DNA of 64,000 bases from NCBI RefSeq assembly GCF_900474295.1, contig NZ_UCOB01000020.1, positions 39,515-103,514 of the forward strand, written 5' to 3'. Positions 16,176 to 26,501 of this stretch are shown piece after piece; the first letter of the stretch is position 1; each line of letters begins with the position of its first letter. Under the pieces are notes generated by a model, which was given only the letters and a program-made list of their open reading frames with translations, did no database searches and was not told the DNA's origin. This stretch comes from Synechococcus sp. UW140. Lineage in GTDB: Bacteria; Cyanobacteriota; Cyanobacteriia; PCC-6307; Cyanobiaceae. Both the position numbers and the translations under genes were made by a program.

Positions 16176-18071
16176 ATGAGTTTCCGTTCTGATCGCCGTT
16201 CTTCCGGCGATGGCCGTCCCTTTAGTGGCGGTCGTCCTTCCGGTGCAGGACGTCCAGGGGGTGCATCTCGCTCCTCCGCTGGAGGCAGGCCATTTCGTGG
16301 GCGTTCCGATCGTGATCGTCGTGTCGACCGCGATGGTGGTGCTGAGCGTGATGGCCGATCTCCACGCGGGGATCGCTTTGATCGTGGTAATCGCTTTGAT
16401 CAAGGAGAACGACCCCAGCGAGAGGGACGCTTTAACAGGGATGGCCGCTTCAATCAGGAGGCCCGCTCGGAGCGCAGTTCCGACGTCGGTGGTCGCTCTC
16501 GATTTGATCGTTTTGACCGCAAGGCAGCTCCTGGCCGGCCTGGTCGCGTCGAGCGAAACGGACGCTTTGATCGCAAGGATCGCTTTGAAGGCAAGGAGCG
16601 TTTTGATCGCCGCGACCGTGGCCCCAGTGAGCGTGGCCCCGGTGAGCGCTCTTCCTCTGACCGCTTGTCCAGCGACCGTCCCTCACGCGACCGGTTTTCC
16701 GGCGATCGTGGTCCCCGCGACCGTTACCCCAGTAATCGTTCTGAGCGTTCCAACCAACGCTTCTCCTCCAGGCCTGAGCGTGGATCGTCATCGAGTTCGG
16801 AGCGATTCAGAGGGCGCCAAGGCTTCAGAAGTGGCTCCCGTCGTGGTGGCTGGGCTCGAGACACCTCACCGAATCAGTTTGATCAGGCCCAGCGGCAGGG
16901 TGAGGAACTAGCCCATTCCCCCGATGCCCAGGCTGATGACATGCTCTGGGGACGCCATGCCACCCAGGCAGCCCTTGAGGCCGGGCGTCCGATTCACCGG
17001 ATTTGGTGCACCGCTGAGCTGCGCAGCTCACCGAAATTCCTTCAATTGCTCAGGGATGCCAAGGCCTCTGGTGTGTTGGTCGAGGAGGTCACTTGGGCCC
17101 GACTCGGTCAGCTCAGCGGCGGTGCTGTGCATCAGGGCATTGCTCTGCAGACCGCTTCTGCTGAAACGCTTGATCTGCATACCTTGGTGGAGGGTTGCGC
17201 TGCCCTTGGTGAGCCGCCTCTGCTGTTGGCCCTGGATGGCCTCACCGATCCCCATAATCTCGGCGCCATTGTCCGTTCCGCTGAAGCCCTCGGTGCCCAC
17301 GGCGTTGTTTTGCCTCAGCGGCGCAGTGCTGGGCTTACCGGCTCTGTGGCCAAGGTTGCCGCCGGTGCTTTGGAGCATCTACCGGTGGCCAGAGTCGTCA
17401 ATCTCAACCGCTCTCTGGAAACCCTTAAAGATGCTGGTTATCGCGTGGTTGGCTTGGCGGAAGAAGGTGATGTGACCTTGCCGGAAGCCGATCTGGAGGG
17501 GCCGCTTGTGGTGGTCACCGGTTCAGAAGGCAACGGTTTGTCGTTGCTCACACGCCGCCACTGCGACCAGTTGATCCGCATCCCACTGCGGGGCATTACG
17601 CCAAGCCTGAATGCCTCTGTGGCGACGGCGATGTGTCTGTATGAAGTCGCTAGACGCGGCTGGATGAAGGATCTCAAGGGCCAGGCACCTTCTCCTCCGA
17701 TCATTCGCCCCCGCTGCGCTGGTTTGGATTCAGACCCGATCGCCACCCTCAAGACGGACGAGGCCGCTGGAACAGACGAGGCGCTTGAGACTGCTGCTGG
17801 ATCTGAGACAGTTGTTGGATCTGAGACTGTTGGAGTCTCTGAGATCGCTTTAGAGCCTGAGGCGATTGCTGCTGCTGAGGCTTCGCCTCAGCCTCCTTAC
17901 GAGGATGCACCTGTTGCATCACCTGAGGTTGCGCTGAATCCTGACGACATCGCACCGGCTCTCGAGGCTGTGTCGCAGCGTCCTTCGGAGGTTGAACTCG
18001 AATTCGAGCGAGATGAACAGAGTGCAGCACAGGTGGATGTTGTTCCCTTCCAGGACAGCGTGGAACTCTGA
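16176..18071 (+). CDS. rlmB: 23S rRNA/tRNA 2'-O-methyltransferase (RlmB/TrmH) with long disordered tails
   Basis: A 631-aa protein, more than twice the usual ~250 aa. Residues 1-245 are low-complexity and rich in Arg, Asp, Phe, Gly and Ser (repeated RFDR/DRF and GGRP-type units), resembling RGG/RG regions. Residues about 250-500 form a normal SPOUT enzyme: the substrate-binding domain begins LWGRHATQAALEAG; motif 1 is DPHNLGAIVRSAEALG; motif 2 is VVTGSEGNGLS; motif 3 is PSLNASVATAMCLYE. Residues 505-631 are acidic Ala/Glu/Ser-rich. The tails may bind RNA or promote condensation (inference). Long out-of-frame ORFs here are an effect of the codon bias. Confidence 0.9.
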   Translation: MSFRSDRRSSGDGRPFSGGRPSGAGRPGGASRSSAGGRPFRGRSDRDRRVDRDGGAERDGRSPRGDRFDRGNRFDQGERPQREGRFNRDGRFNQEARSERSSDVGGRSRFDRFDRKAAPGRPGRVERNGRFDRKDRFEGKERFDRRDRGPSERGPGERSSSDRLSSDRPSRDRFSGDRGPRDRYPSNRSERSNQRFSSRPERGSSSSSERFRGRQGFRSGSRRGGWARDTSPNQFDQAQRQGEELAHSPDAQADDMLWGRHATQAALEAGRPIHRIWCTAELRSSPKFLQLLRDAKASGVLVEEVTWARLGQLSGGAVHQGIALQTASAETLDLHTLVEGCAALGEPPLLLALDGLTDPHNLGAIVRSAEALGAHGVVLPQRRSAGLTGSVAKVAAGALEHLPVARVVNLNRSLETLKDAGYRVVGLAEEGDVTLPEADLEGPLVVVTGSEGNGLSLLTRRHCDQLIRIPLRGITPSLNASVATAMCLYEVARRGWMKDLKGQAPSPPIIRPRCAGLDSDPIATLKTDEAAGTDEALETAAGSETVVGSETVGVSEIALEPEAIAAAEASPQPPYEDAPVASPEVALNPDDIAPALEAVSQRPSEVELEFERDEQSAAQVDVVPFQDSVEL

Positions 18072-18112
18072 TCCTCTGCTCGACTCCCCTGATCAAGTGC
18101 AGCCAGGCGTTA

Positions 18113-18145
18113 GGAAGCAGTGCAGAATGGAACTGTTCTGCTTCC
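18113..18145 (+). promoter_or_regulatory. Hairpin in the 5' leader of the DUF1816 gene
   Basis: GGAAGCAG (18113-18120) and CTGCTTCC (18138-18145) are perfect complements around a 17-nt loop. An alternative inner pairing CAGAA/TTCTG is also possible. It ends 7 nt before ATG 18153 and would hide the translation start. There is no T-run, so it is not a normal terminator. Confidence 0.4.
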
Positions 18146-18152
18146 TTCGTTG

Positions 18153-18401
18153 ATGGGCCTCCTGAATAGGCCGCTGCGCAGTTTTGCCAACGGTCTTGGA
18201 TTGGCTTGGTGGGCTCGGGTTGAGACCCAGGGCCCTGATGTCTCTTATTGGTTCGGACCGTTCGTCACCCGCGCCAGCCTCCAGAAGCAGCTGCCTGCTT
18301 TCCTCGAGGATGTGGCCTCTGAGTCACCGTCTGATATCAGCCATACCCTTCTGCGCTGTCGTCGTGGTGAGCCGTTCACCATCAGCGCTGACGACGGCTG
18401 A
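18153..18401 (+). CDS. DUF1816 family protein
   Basis: An 82-aa protein from ATG 18153, matching the small cyanobacterial DUF1816 family (LGLAWWARVETQGPDVSYWFGPFVTRASLQKQL). This family is related in sequence to short domains seen in phycobilisome-containing organisms. An upstream in-frame GTG (18120) lies inside a hairpin and is rejected. It lies between rlmB and gatA. Function unknown. Confidence 0.75.
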   Translation: MGLLNRPLRSFANGLGLAWWARVETQGPDVSYWFGPFVTRASLQKQLPAFLEDVASESPSDISHTLLRCRRGEPFTISADDG

Positions 18402-18432
18402 TAGCGTCGCAGCTGTGTAGCAGTCCATCACG

Positions 18433-19896
18433 ATGGCGATCGCCGAGTGGCGTCAGCAACTGGTGAGCGGTGAGATGTCGGCCCGTGAACTCACGGACCA
18501 ACATCTTGCGCGTATCGCCGCCGTTGAACCCAGCCTCAACGCCTATCTCGAGGTGACGGCTGACCGTGCCCGAGCCGATGCCGATCGCATCGACCAGGCC
18601 CGCAGTGCCGGTGAGGACCTGCCTCCATTGGCGGGCGTTCCTCTTGCAATTAAGGACAACCTCTGCACCAAAGGGGTTCCGACCACTTGTGCCAGTCGCA
18701 TGCTTGCTGGCTTCGTGCCCCCTTACGAGTCCACGGTCACTGGCCGACTCTGGGATGCAGGAGCAGTGTTGCTGGGCAAGACCAACCTCGATGAATTCGC
18801 CATGGGCGGCTCCACCGAGACCTCAGCGTTCGGCCCTACGGCCAATCCATGGAACGTTGACCACGTGCCGGGCGGCAGTTCAGGCGGGAGTGCCGCTGCC
18901 CTCGCTGCGGGTGCGTGCATGGCTTCACTTGGCTCCGATACGGGTGGCTCGATTCGTCAACCCGCCTCCTTCTGTGGCGTCGTCGGTCTCAAGCCCACGT
19001 ATGGGCGCATTAGTCGTTACGGCCTGGTGGCCTTTGCCAGCTCCCTCGACCAGGTCGGACCGTTCAGCTCCAGCGTCGCCGATACAGCCGCGTTACTGCA
19101 GGTGATGGCGGGTTACGACCCTCGTGATTCCACCTCCCTGAAGGTGCCTGTTCCTGATTACAGCGCTGATCTGGAGAAGCCGATTAAGGGCCTGAGGGTT
19201 GGCCTTGTGCGTGAGTGTTTCGAGCAGGACGGACTCTCTGCTGAGGTCAAGGCCTCTGTGCTCGCTGCAGCTGAACAGCTTCAGGCCCTCGGAGCCGAAT
19301 TGGTGGATGTCAGCTGCCCACGCTTTACCGACGGCATCGCCACCTATTACGTCATTGCGCCGTCGGAGGCCTCCGCCAATCTGGCCCGCTACGACGGCGT
19401 GAAGTATGGCTTCCGGGCCGAAGATGCTGACAGTCTTGCTGCCATGACATCCCGCAGCCGTGCTGAGGGTTTTGGCAGTGAGGTGCAGCGCCGCATCCTG
19501 ATTGGCACCTATGCCCTCTCGGCTGGATATGTCGACGCCTATTACAAAAAGGCCCAACAGGTGCGCACCTTGATTCGCCGTGACTTCGACGCTGCGTACC
19601 AGACGGTGGATGTTCTGCTGACGCCCACAGCGCCGACCACCTCCTTCCGCAATGGCGCCCACGCTGATGATCCCCTGGCCATGTACCTGGCGGATCTGCT
19701 CACCATCCCCGCCAATTTGGCTGGCCTGCCAGCGATCAGCGTGCCTTGCGGTTTCGACAGTGCAGGCCTTCCCATCGGCCTGCAGCTGATCGGGAATGTT
19801 CTGGAGGAGTCCCGCCTGCTTCAGGTGGCCCATCAGTACGAGCAGTCAGCCCAGGTGATGGCGACATCTCCGCAGGGGGCTCTGATTCCTGCGTGA
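18433..19896 (+). CDS. gatA: Asp-tRNA(Asn)/Glu-tRNA(Gln) amidotransferase subunit A
   Basis: Amidase subunit that releases ammonia from glutamine for transamidation of misacylated Glu-tRNA(Gln). 487 aa, typical length. The amidase-signature catalytic set is visible: Lys in [12 protein letters not shown], cis-Ser in [11 protein letters not shown], and nucleophile Ser in [14 protein letters not shown]. It starts 31 bp after the DUF1816 gene and is followed by dnaE on the same strand. Confidence 0.96.
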   Translation: MAIAEWRQQLVSGEMSARELTDQHLARIAAVEPSLNAYLEVTADRARADADRIDQARSAGEDLPPLAGVPLAIKDNLCTKGVPTTCASRMLAGFVPPYESTVTGRLWDAGAVLLGKTNLDEFAMGGSTETSAFGPTANPWNVDHVPGGSSGGSAAALAAGACMASLGSDTGGSIRQPASFCGVVGLKPTYGRISRYGLVAFASSLDQVGPFSSSVADTAALLQVMAGYDPRDSTSLKVPVPDYSADLEKPIKGLRVGLVRECFEQDGLSAEVKASVLAAAEQLQALGAELVDVSCPRFTDGIATYYVIAPSEASANLARYDGVKYGFRAEDADSLAAMTSRSRAEGFGSEVQRRILIGTYALSAGYVDAYYKKAQQVRTLIRRDFDAAYQTVDVLLTPTAPTTSFRNGAHADDPLAMYLADLLTIPANLAGLPAISVPCGFDSAGLPIGLQLIGNVLEESRLLQVAHQYEQSAQVMATSPQGALIPA

Positions 19897-19982
19897 CCCT
19901 GATCTCGACCCATGCCCCCTAGATCTGGGGTCATGTGCTCGGCTGGCACCCTCCATCTTGCGTTGCCTCTTAGGCTGGGGGC

Positions 19983-22900
19983 ATGGCATTCGTCCCTCTC
20001 CACAACCACAGTGATTACAGCCTCCTGGATGGGGCATCACAGTTGCCGCAGATGGTGGAGCGGGCCAAGGCCTTGGGGATGCCCGCCTTGGCACTCACCG
20101 ATCATGGGGTGATGTATGGCGCTGTGGAGCTGTTGAAGCTCTGCAAGGGGGCTGGCATCAAGCCGATCATCGGCAATGAGATGTATGTGGTGAACGGATC
20201 GATCGATGATCCGCAGCAGAAGAAGGAGCGTCGCTATCACCTGGTCGTTCTCGCCAAGAACGCCACCGGCTATCGCAATCTGGTCAAACTCACCAGCATC
20301 AGTCACCTGCGCGGCATGCGGGGCCGCGGCATCTTTTCCAGGGCTTGCATTGATAAGCACCTGTTGCAGCAGTACAGCGAAGGTTTGATCATCGCCACTG
20401 CCTGTCTCGGCGGCGAAATTCCTCAGGCGATTTTGCGGGGTCGTCCGGAAGTGGCCCGGGATGTGGCTCGTTGGTATCAAAGCGTGTTCGGCGACGATTT
20501 TTATCTGGAGATACAGGACCACGGCTCTCAGGAAGACCGGATCGTCAATGTGGAGATCGCTCGGATTGCCAAGGAACTGGGAATCGGTCTGATCGCTACC
20601 AACGACGCCCACTACCTCACACGTCATGACGTGGAAGCGCACGATGCCCTCTTGTGCGTGCTCACCGGCAAGCTGATCTCCGACGAGAAACGGCTGCGAT
20701 ACACCGGCACGGAGTTCATTCGCAGCGAAGAGGAGATGGGGCGGTTGTTCGCCGATCATCTCGAACCCGAGATCGTCCAGGAAGCGATTGCCACCACATC
20801 CCTCGTGGCCGACAAGGTTGAGGACTATGACATCCTGGGCCGCTATCAAATGCCCCGTTTTCCGATACCGGAGGGGCATAGTCCGGTGAGCTACCTCAAA
20901 GAGGTGACCGATCAGGGGCTTCGGGATCGTTTGGGTCTTGCTGCCGATGCATCGATCGATGCCGACTACGGCGAACGCCTGACCTACGAGCTCGGAATTA
21001 TGGAGCAGATGGGCTTCCCCACCTACTTTCTCGTGGTTTGGGACTACATCCGCTTTGCCAGAGAACAGGGGATTCCTGTGGGGCCTGGGCGTGGCTCGGC
21101 AGCCGGCTCCTTAGTGGCCTATGCCCTCGGAATCACCAACATCGATCCAGTCAGCAACGGTTTGCTCTTTGAGCGTTTTCTCAATCCAGAGCGCAAGTCG
21201 ATGCCTGATATCGACACCGACTTCTGCATCGAGCGCCGCGGTGAGGTGATCGATTACGTCACCCGTCGCTACGGCGAAGACAAGGTGGCCCAGATCATCA
21301 CCTTCAACCGCATGACCTCAAAGGCCGTGCTCAAGGATGTGGCACGCGTGTTGGATATTCCCTATGGCGATGCCGATCGTCTGGCCAAGCTGATCCCTGT
21401 GGCCCGCGGCAAGCCAGCCAAGTTGGCGGCAATGATCGGCGATGAATCGCCCAATCCCGATTTCCGCGAGAAGTATCAGAAGGATCCGGTAGTGAAACGA
21501 TGGGTCGACATGGCAATGCGGATCGAGGGCACCAACAAGACCTTTGGTGTGCATGCCGCAGGTGTGGTGATTGCAGCCGATCCCCTCGACGAATTGGTGC
21601 CGTTACAGCGCAACAACGACGGTCAGGTGATCACTCAATACTTCATGGAAGACGTTGAGTCGATGGGGTTGCTCAAGATGGACTTCCTGGGGTTGAAGAA
21701 CCTCACGATGATCGACAAGACCCTGGAACTGGTGGAATCGAATTTTGGTGAGCGCATCGATCCCGACAAGCTTCCTCCCCAAGACCCCGACACGTTCGCT
21801 CTTCTGGCCCGTGGCGACCTGGAGGGCATCTTCCAGCTTGAATCCAGCGGCATGCGCCAGATCGTGCGCGACCTAAGGCCTTCGTCCCTGGAGGACATTT
21901 CCTCGATTCTTGCCCTCTATCGACCTGGGCCTCTGGATGCCGGCTTAATCCCCAAGTTCATCAACCGGAAGCACGGGCGTGAGGCGATTGACTTTGCTCA
22001 TCAGGCCTTGGAGCCGATTCTCCAGGAGACCTACGGGATCATGGTGTATCAGGAGCAGATCATGAAGATCGCTCAGGATCTGGCGGGCTATTCCCTTGGT
22101 GAAGCCGACCTACTCCGCCGTGCGATGGGAAAGAAAAAGGTGTCCGAGATGCAGAAGCATCGCGGCATCTTTGTGAAGGGTGCCAGCGAGCGTGGGGTAG
22201 CCGAGAAGGTCGCCGACGAACTCTTCGATCAGATGGTTCTGTTTGCTGAGTATTGCTTCAACAAGAGCCATTCCACCGCCTACGGCGCAGTCACTTACCA
22301 GACAGCTTTCCTCAAGGCCCACTACCCGGTGGCTTACATGGCGGCTCTGCTCACGGTGAATGCCGGAGCGAGTGACAAGGTGCAGCGCTACATCTCCAAT
22401 TGCAATGCCATGGGGATTGAAGTGATGCCTCCCGATGTGAATGCTTCAGGCATCGATTTCACCCCAACGGGGCAGCGCATCCTGTTTGGCCTCTCCGCTG
22501 TTCGCAATCTTGGCGATGGCGCCATCCGTCATCTGATTGCCAGCCGGGAGGCCGACGGTCCGTTCCAATCCCTGCCTGATCTGTGTGATCGCCTGCCTTC
22601 CTCGGTGCTCAATCGTCGCAGCCTCGAATCGCTCATTCACTGCGGCGCTCTTGATGCTCTTGAGCTCAATGCCAACCGTGCGCAGTTGATGGCGGATCTT
22701 GATCTGCTGCTTGATTGGGCCTCCTCCAGGGCAAAGGATCGGCAGAGCGGCCAGGGCAATCTGTTTGATTTGATGGCTGCCGCCACCTCGACTGAAGGCG
22801 AGACGGGCAACGATCTGAGCCTGGCTCCGAAGGCCTCCCCTGTGCCTGATTACCACCCCACTGAGAAGCTCAGACTTGAGAAGGAACTGGTGGGTTTTTA

Positions 22901-23516
22901 TCTCTCCGATCACCCCCTCAAGCAACTCACCGCCCCGGCCAAACTCCTAGCGCCGATCGGTCTAGGCAGCCTTGAGGAGCAGGCCGACAAGGCCAAGGTG
23001 AGTGCGATCGCCATGGTGAGTGAATATCGCCAGGTGACAACGCGAAAGGGAGACCGTATGGCGGTTCTCACCCTGGAAGATCTCACCGGCAGCTGCGAAG
23101 CCGTTGTGTTTCCCAAGAGCTACGCCCGTCTTTCAGATCATCTGATGGCGGAAGCACGCTTGCTGGTTTGGGCAGTGGTTGATCGCAGGGATGAACGCGT
23201 GCAACTGATCGTCGATGACTGTCGGGCGATCGATGATCTGCATCTTCTCTTGGTTGAGCTTCAACCCGATCAGGCCAGTGATGTGGCTGTGCAGCACAAA
23301 CTCCGGGAATGTCTGCATGCCCATCGTCCGGAACAGGACGAACTTGGCGTGCGTGTTCCCGTGGTTGCCGCAGTGCGCAACGGGGGCGACGTGCGTTATG
23401 TGCGCTTGGGATCCCAATTCTGCGTCAAAAATGCCCAGCTGGCGGCCAGTTACCTTAAGGAACAGGCCTTTGAAGCCAGCACCAAAGCTCTGTTTAGTGG
23501 GGCCCCACCCGCCTGA
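19983..23516 (+). CDS. dnaE: DNA polymerase III alpha subunit
   Basis: Replicative C-family polymerase, 1177 aa. The N-terminal PHP domain starts with [12 protein letters not shown]. The palm has the catalytic PDIDTDF at about residues 405-411 and a [10 protein letters not shown] motif near 365. The helix-hairpin-helix and OB-fold ([18 protein letters not shown]) lie at the C-terminal end. No intein is present here, unlike split dnaE of some freshwater cyanobacteria. Monocistronic; the next gene is convergent. Confidence 0.97.
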   Translation: MAFVPLHNHSDYSLLDGASQLPQMVERAKALGMPALALTDHGVMYGAVELLKLCKGAGIKPIIGNEMYVVNGSIDDPQQKKERRYHLVVLAKNATGYRNLVKLTSISHLRGMRGRGIFSRACIDKHLLQQYSEGLIIATACLGGEIPQAILRGRPEVARDVARWYQSVFGDDFYLEIQDHGSQEDRIVNVEIARIAKELGIGLIATNDAHYLTRHDVEAHDALLCVLTGKLISDEKRLRYTGTEFIRSEEEMGRLFADHLEPEIVQEAIATTSLVADKVEDYDILGRYQMPRFPIPEGHSPVSYLKEVTDQGLRDRLGLAADASIDADYGERLTYELGIMEQMGFPTYFLVVWDYIRFAREQGIPVGPGRGSAAGSLVAYALGITNIDPVSNGLLFERFLNPERKSMPDIDTDFCIERRGEVIDYVTRRYGEDKVAQIITFNRMTSKAVLKDVARVLDIPYGDADRLAKLIPVARGKPAKLAAMIGDESPNPDFREKYQKDPVVKRWVDMAMRIEGTNKTFGVHAAGVVIAADPLDELVPLQRNNDGQVITQYFMEDVESMGLLKMDFLGLKNLTMIDKTLELVESNFGERIDPDKLPPQDPDTFALLARGDLEGIFQLESSGMRQIVRDLRPSSLEDISSILALYRPGPLDAGLIPKFINRKHGREAIDFAHQALEPILQETYGIMVYQEQIMKIAQDLAGYSLGEADLLRRAMGKKKVSEMQKHRGIFVKGASERGVAEKVADELFDQMVLFAEYCFNKSHSTAYGAVTYQTAFLKAHYPVAYMAALLTVNAGASDKVQRYISNCNAMGIEVMPPDVNASGIDFTPTGQRILFGLSAVRNLGDGAIRHLIASREADGPFQSLPDLCDRLPSSVLNRRSLESLIHCGALDALELNANRAQLMADLDLLLDWASSRAKDRQSGQGNLFDLMAAATSTEGETGNDLSLAPKASPVPDYHPTEKLRLEKELVGFYLSDHPLKQLTAPAKLLAPIGLGSLEEQADKAKVSAIAMVSEYRQVTTRKGDRMAVLTLEDLTGSCEAVVFPKSYARLSDHLMAEARLLVWAVVDRRDERVQLIVDDCRAIDDLHLLLVELQPDQASDVAVQHKLRECLHAHRPEQDELGVRVPVVAAVRNGGDVRYVRLGSQFCVKNAQLAASYLKEQAFEASTKALFSGAPPA

Positions 23517-23552
23517 TTGTCCTGCCCTGGAATGCCTTAAGGATTTGGCCCT

Positions 23553-23963
23553 TTAGGTCTTGCTGTTCTGTGCCTTCATCGATGAGCGCAGTCGTTGCAA
23601 GTTGGGTTTGATGTGCTCAATGCCCAGCAGACTTCCTGGCTGCGGTTCCCAGCTTGCAGACAGCACTCCATAACTTAAGCCCAGGAGGCCCAACAAGAAG
23701 CAGGCGCCAGAGCTGATCAGGGTGACGCCTGGTGGAATATCGAGGATCTGACGACTCACCAGCAGATAGCTGATCACAAACACCGCCATGCCCATCACGG
23801 AGGGCACACCCGTCGCAATGGCGACACGACGCGCCATCCGATTCGCCACCGCTTTGGGGATGGGTTCGGATGACGTTTTTGCCGATCCGCGGCCTGTGCT
23901 GCCGCTGTTGTCGTCGGCTGACCTGCGGGGTTCAAACGGCAAGGGTTTGCGCTGGTCGACCAT
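23553..23963 (-). CDS. PAM68-like photosystem II assembly protein (DUF3464)
   Basis: A 136-aa thylakoid protein. The polar N-terminus of about 45 aa is followed by IPKAVANRMARRVAIATGVPSVMGM and two transmembrane helices (about 55-75 and 82-105), then the SYGVLSASWEPQPGSLLG segment typical of PAM68/Sll0933. The family assists early PSII assembly around CP43/CP47. It lies 26 bp upstream of rpsO's stop on the same strand order (rpsO is downstream in coordinates), and is often next to rpsO in cyanobacteria. Confidence 0.85.
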   Translation of the reverse strand: MVDQRKPLPFEPRRSADDNSGSTGRGSAKTSSEPIPKAVANRMARRVAIATGVPSVMGMAVFVISYLLVSRQILDIPPGVTLISSGACFLLGLLGLSYGVLSASWEPQPGSLLGIEHIKPNLQRLRSSMKAQNSKT

Positions 23964-23989
23964 GGCAGAAAGCTGGCTGGTGCGGCGAA

Positions 23990-24259
23990 TCAGCCGCGGA
24001 TGCCCAGTTTGCCAATCAGATTGCTGTAGCGCTGCTCGCTCTTGTCACGCACATAGCTCAGCAGACGCTTGCGGCGACCGATCATCTTGAGCAGACCCTG
24101 ACGGGAGGAGAAGTCGTGGATGTTCTGCTGCAGGTGGCTGCTGAGCTTCGAGATGCGCTCGGTCAGCATGGCTACCTGAACCTCAGCCGAACCGGTATCG
24201 GTGGCGTGGGTCTGGTGCGTGTTGATCAGTTGCTGCTTCTGAGTGGTATCGAGCGACAT
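23990..24259 (-). CDS. rpsO: 30S ribosomal protein S15
   Basis: 89 aa, full length for bS15. Signature segments [22 protein letters not shown] and the 16S-binding [10 protein letters not shown] region are present. It is followed on the same strand by the PAM68-like gene with a short gap, and preceded by ruvA. Confidence 0.97.
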   Translation of the reverse strand: MSLDTTQKQQLINTHQTHATDTGSAEVQVAMLTERISKLSSHLQQNIHDFSSRQGLLKMIGRRKRLLSYVRDKSEQRYSNLIGKLGIRG

Positions 24260-24313
24260 GCGCGGCGTCTGGCCCTAACAGTGCAAACACCCAATTTACC
24301 CCCTCGCCTGCCC

Positions 24314-24964
24314 CTAAGCCGATGATCGGCTCAGCCAACGCAGGCTTTCGCGCAGCCAGCCATCGGTGTCAGTTGTTGCTGGTGGTTCAGCCCCTGATGC
24401 AACGGCGCGCATCGCCCGGCGGATTTCCAAGTCTTCGTAGCCGAGTGTTTCTAGGGTCTGCTGCAACTCCTGGAGGGGGTCCCCCTGAATCGGGAGCGCT
24501 TTGAGATCGCTGCGATCCACCAACGACAAGCTGTCTGCGGCTGGTGTTTTCCATTCGCTGAGGCGATCACGCAATTCCACGGCCAGCCGTTCAGCTGTGC
24601 GTTTCCCCACACCTTGAGCCTGGCTGAGACGGCGTAGATCCCCATCCACAATCGCCTCCACTAGAGCCTCGGCACCACAGCATTCGAGCAGGGCCAGAGC
24701 CATCTGAGGTCCGACACCATTGACGCTGATCAATGTTCGGAAGAGATCCCGCTCGCGTCGCTCAATAAATCCAAACAGACTGCAGCCGTCCTCGCGCTGC
24801 ACCTGATGGATCCATGCCGTGCAGCGACGTTCACTTTCCAGTTTGATGCGATGTCCAGATGTGAACTGAACCTCGTAACCCACTCCACCGCAGGCGATGA
24901 CGAGTCCCTGACGCCCACCCTGAGACCAGGTGTCGATGCGATCCCCTTGCAGCCAGCCGATCAT
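24314..24964 (-). CDS. ruvA: Holliday junction branch migration protein RuvA
   Basis: A 216-aa DNA-binding subunit of the RuvAB motor. N-terminal OB-fold (MIGWLQGD); two helix-hairpin-helix motifs, LISVNGVGPQMALALLE and QAQGVGKRTAERLAVEL; and a C-terminal three-helix domain (LGYEDLEIRRAMRAV) that contacts RuvB. ruvB is not in the window. It is divergent from the putative lipoprotein at 25040. Confidence 0.95.
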   Translation of the reverse strand: MIGWLQGDRIDTWSQGGRQGLVIACGGVGYEVQFTSGHRIKLESERRCTAWIHQVQREDGCSLFGFIERRERDLFRTLISVNGVGPQMALALLECCGAEALVEAIVDGDLRRLSQAQGVGKRTAERLAVELRDRLSEWKTPAADSLSLVDRSDLKALPIQGDPLQELQQTLETLGYEDLEIRRAMRAVASGAEPPATTDTDGWLRESLRWLSRSSA

Positions 24965-25039
24965 GGGGTTGCTCCTGATCTGCCCATGCTGCCTGACCTG
25001 TCGAGTCTTTCACCCCTGGTTCTCCGTCTGAGACGGTGG

Positions 25040-25459
25040 ATGCAAAGAGGTTTTGCCTTGATTTGTGTGGTTGTGCTCGGCTTGGGCATGACGGCTTGTA
25101 CGGGTGTGAATCAGCCTCCTCGCTCTGTTCTGCTGAAAGCTCTGGGTTTGCAGATCGAACTCACCCAGTCCGCCATCGCCAGCTCCCTCGATCTCGATGC
25201 AGCGGGTGCCCCTGAAGTCAGCCGGGTCAGGGTGGAGTCACAAGAGGCGATGACATTGGCTGACCATCCGGGTTTGCATCTCAGCGGGCGCTTCGATTGG
25301 CGTCTGCCTGGTGACAGGGTGAGAGTCGATAGTCCGTTCGAACTGTTCTTGGAGCGTGGAGAGCGCGGCGAGAGCTGGCGTCTGGCTCAACCGGCTGGCA
25401 GCAGTGACGGTGGACACCAGGACTGGCTCACCTTCCCACTGCCGATTGATGCTGGCTGA
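25040..25459 (+). CDS. Putative lipoprotein, unknown function
   Basis: 139 aa from ATG 25040. A basic head and hydrophobic stretch (FALICVVVLGLG) end in MTAC, a plausible lipobox with Cys20. The remaining ~120 aa are beta-rich with no recognised motif. The frame is open further upstream (ATG 24986 gives a longer, Arg-rich n-region), but that start would run closer to divergent ruvA. The family is not recognised; membrane anchoring is inferred. Confidence 0.6.
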   Translation: MQRGFALICVVVLGLGMTACTGVNQPPRSVLLKALGLQIELTQSAIASSLDLDAAGAPEVSRVRVESQEAMTLADHPGLHLSGRFDWRLPGDRVRVDSPFELFLERGERGESWRLAQPAGSSDGGHQDWLTFPLPIDAG

Positions 25460-25471
25460 GCGCAGGGCTGA

Positions 25472-26419
25472 TCAGCCTGGCTGACGGGCGCTGAGGCTGA
25501 TCAGTGTTGCTCCAAGCACGCAAGCCGCACCGACCACCATGGTGCTCGTGATCGGCTCAGCAAAAAACATCACGCCCCAGAGGGCGGCGAAGACCACCTG
25601 CACGTAATTGATCGAGGTGGCTCGCGCCGCCGGCAGCGTTGCCAAGCCTTCCGTGAGCCACACCTGGCCGAGCTGGGTGAACACTCCCACACCCACAAGC
25701 CAAAACAATTGCACGCTGCTGGGCCAGATCGCGTCTCCCCAGAGGAACGGAAGCGTGGCCGGTACCGACACCAATGGGAAATAGAACACGATCACCAGCG
25801 GGTGTTCGCGCACTGACAATTTTCGGACGCTCACGTAGGCCAGAGCGGTGAGTAAGGCGCCAGCCAAGCCAATTGCCACCGCCACGGCCGGTAAGGCTGC
25901 CGTTGATGGGGCCAAGCTCGGTGTGCTTGAGCCTGTTAGTGAGCCCAGCACGGGGCTTCCGATCCATTCAGGCTGAACCACGAGCATGACACCCGCTAAG
26001 CCGAGCAGCACCGCGAGGCCGATCCGCCGCCTGATCCGTTCTCCAAGCCAAACCCAGGCGCTGAGAGCGGTCAGTGTGGGGTAGGTGTATTGCAGCAGGG
26101 TGGCAGCTGCCAGGGGGAGACGGGCCAGGGCCTCAAAAAAACAGAGCAGTGCCGTGGTGCCTAGGGCGCCACGCAGCAGCAGCAGGCTTCGCTGCTGACC
26201 CCAGGGGGAGACCTGGGCTTGTTTCAGCATTACCAGGGTGATCAGGATGCTGATCAATGAGCGAACCAGCACGATCTCTGCGACAGGCAGCTCACCACCG
26301 AGTTGCTTCACGCAAACGGTCATCACACTGAACGCCAGCGCGCAAAGAATCAGCAGTGCGCAGGCACGCCATTCTTTCGGCGACTGACTGCCTCGGATTG
26401 CATTCAACAGAGGGTGCAT
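25472..26419 (-). CDS. EamA/DMT-family transporter
   Basis: A 315-aa inner-membrane protein with about ten hydrophobic helices in two EamA repeats (N-terminal VMTVCVKQLGGELPVAEIVLVRSL; C-terminal YVSVRKLSVREHPLVIVFYFP). Members export amino acids, nucleotides or metabolites; the substrate is not predictable. ATG 26419 is chosen: the longer frame to 26503 overlaps the dnaG start region and is Arg-rich. Confidence 0.85.
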   Translation of the reverse strand: MHPLLNAIRGSQSPKEWRACALLILCALAFSVMTVCVKQLGGELPVAEIVLVRSLISILITLVMLKQAQVSPWGQQRSLLLLRGALGTTALLCFFEALARLPLAAATLLQYTYPTLTALSAWVWLGERIRRRIGLAVLLGLAGVMLVVQPEWIGSPVLGSLTGSSTPSLAPSTAALPAVAVAIGLAGALLTALAYVSVRKLSVREHPLVIVFYFPLVSVPATLPFLWGDAIWPSSVQLFWLVGVGVFTQLGQVWLTEGLATLPAARATSINYVQVVFAALWGVMFFAEPITSTMVVGAACVLGATLISLSARQPG

Positions 26420-26501
26420 CCGTGGCCGTTGTTGATCACGGGCCAACCTTCGCACCGCACGCTGCCGCACCGATGTGCGCAAGGTCTCGCAGAATGGGGC
26501 C

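Noticed and set aside
16210..16911. Long out-of-frame ORF over the rlmB head
   Set aside because: It is an artefact of the repetitive Arg/Asp/Phe codons of rlmB; the real frame has the SPOUT motifs.
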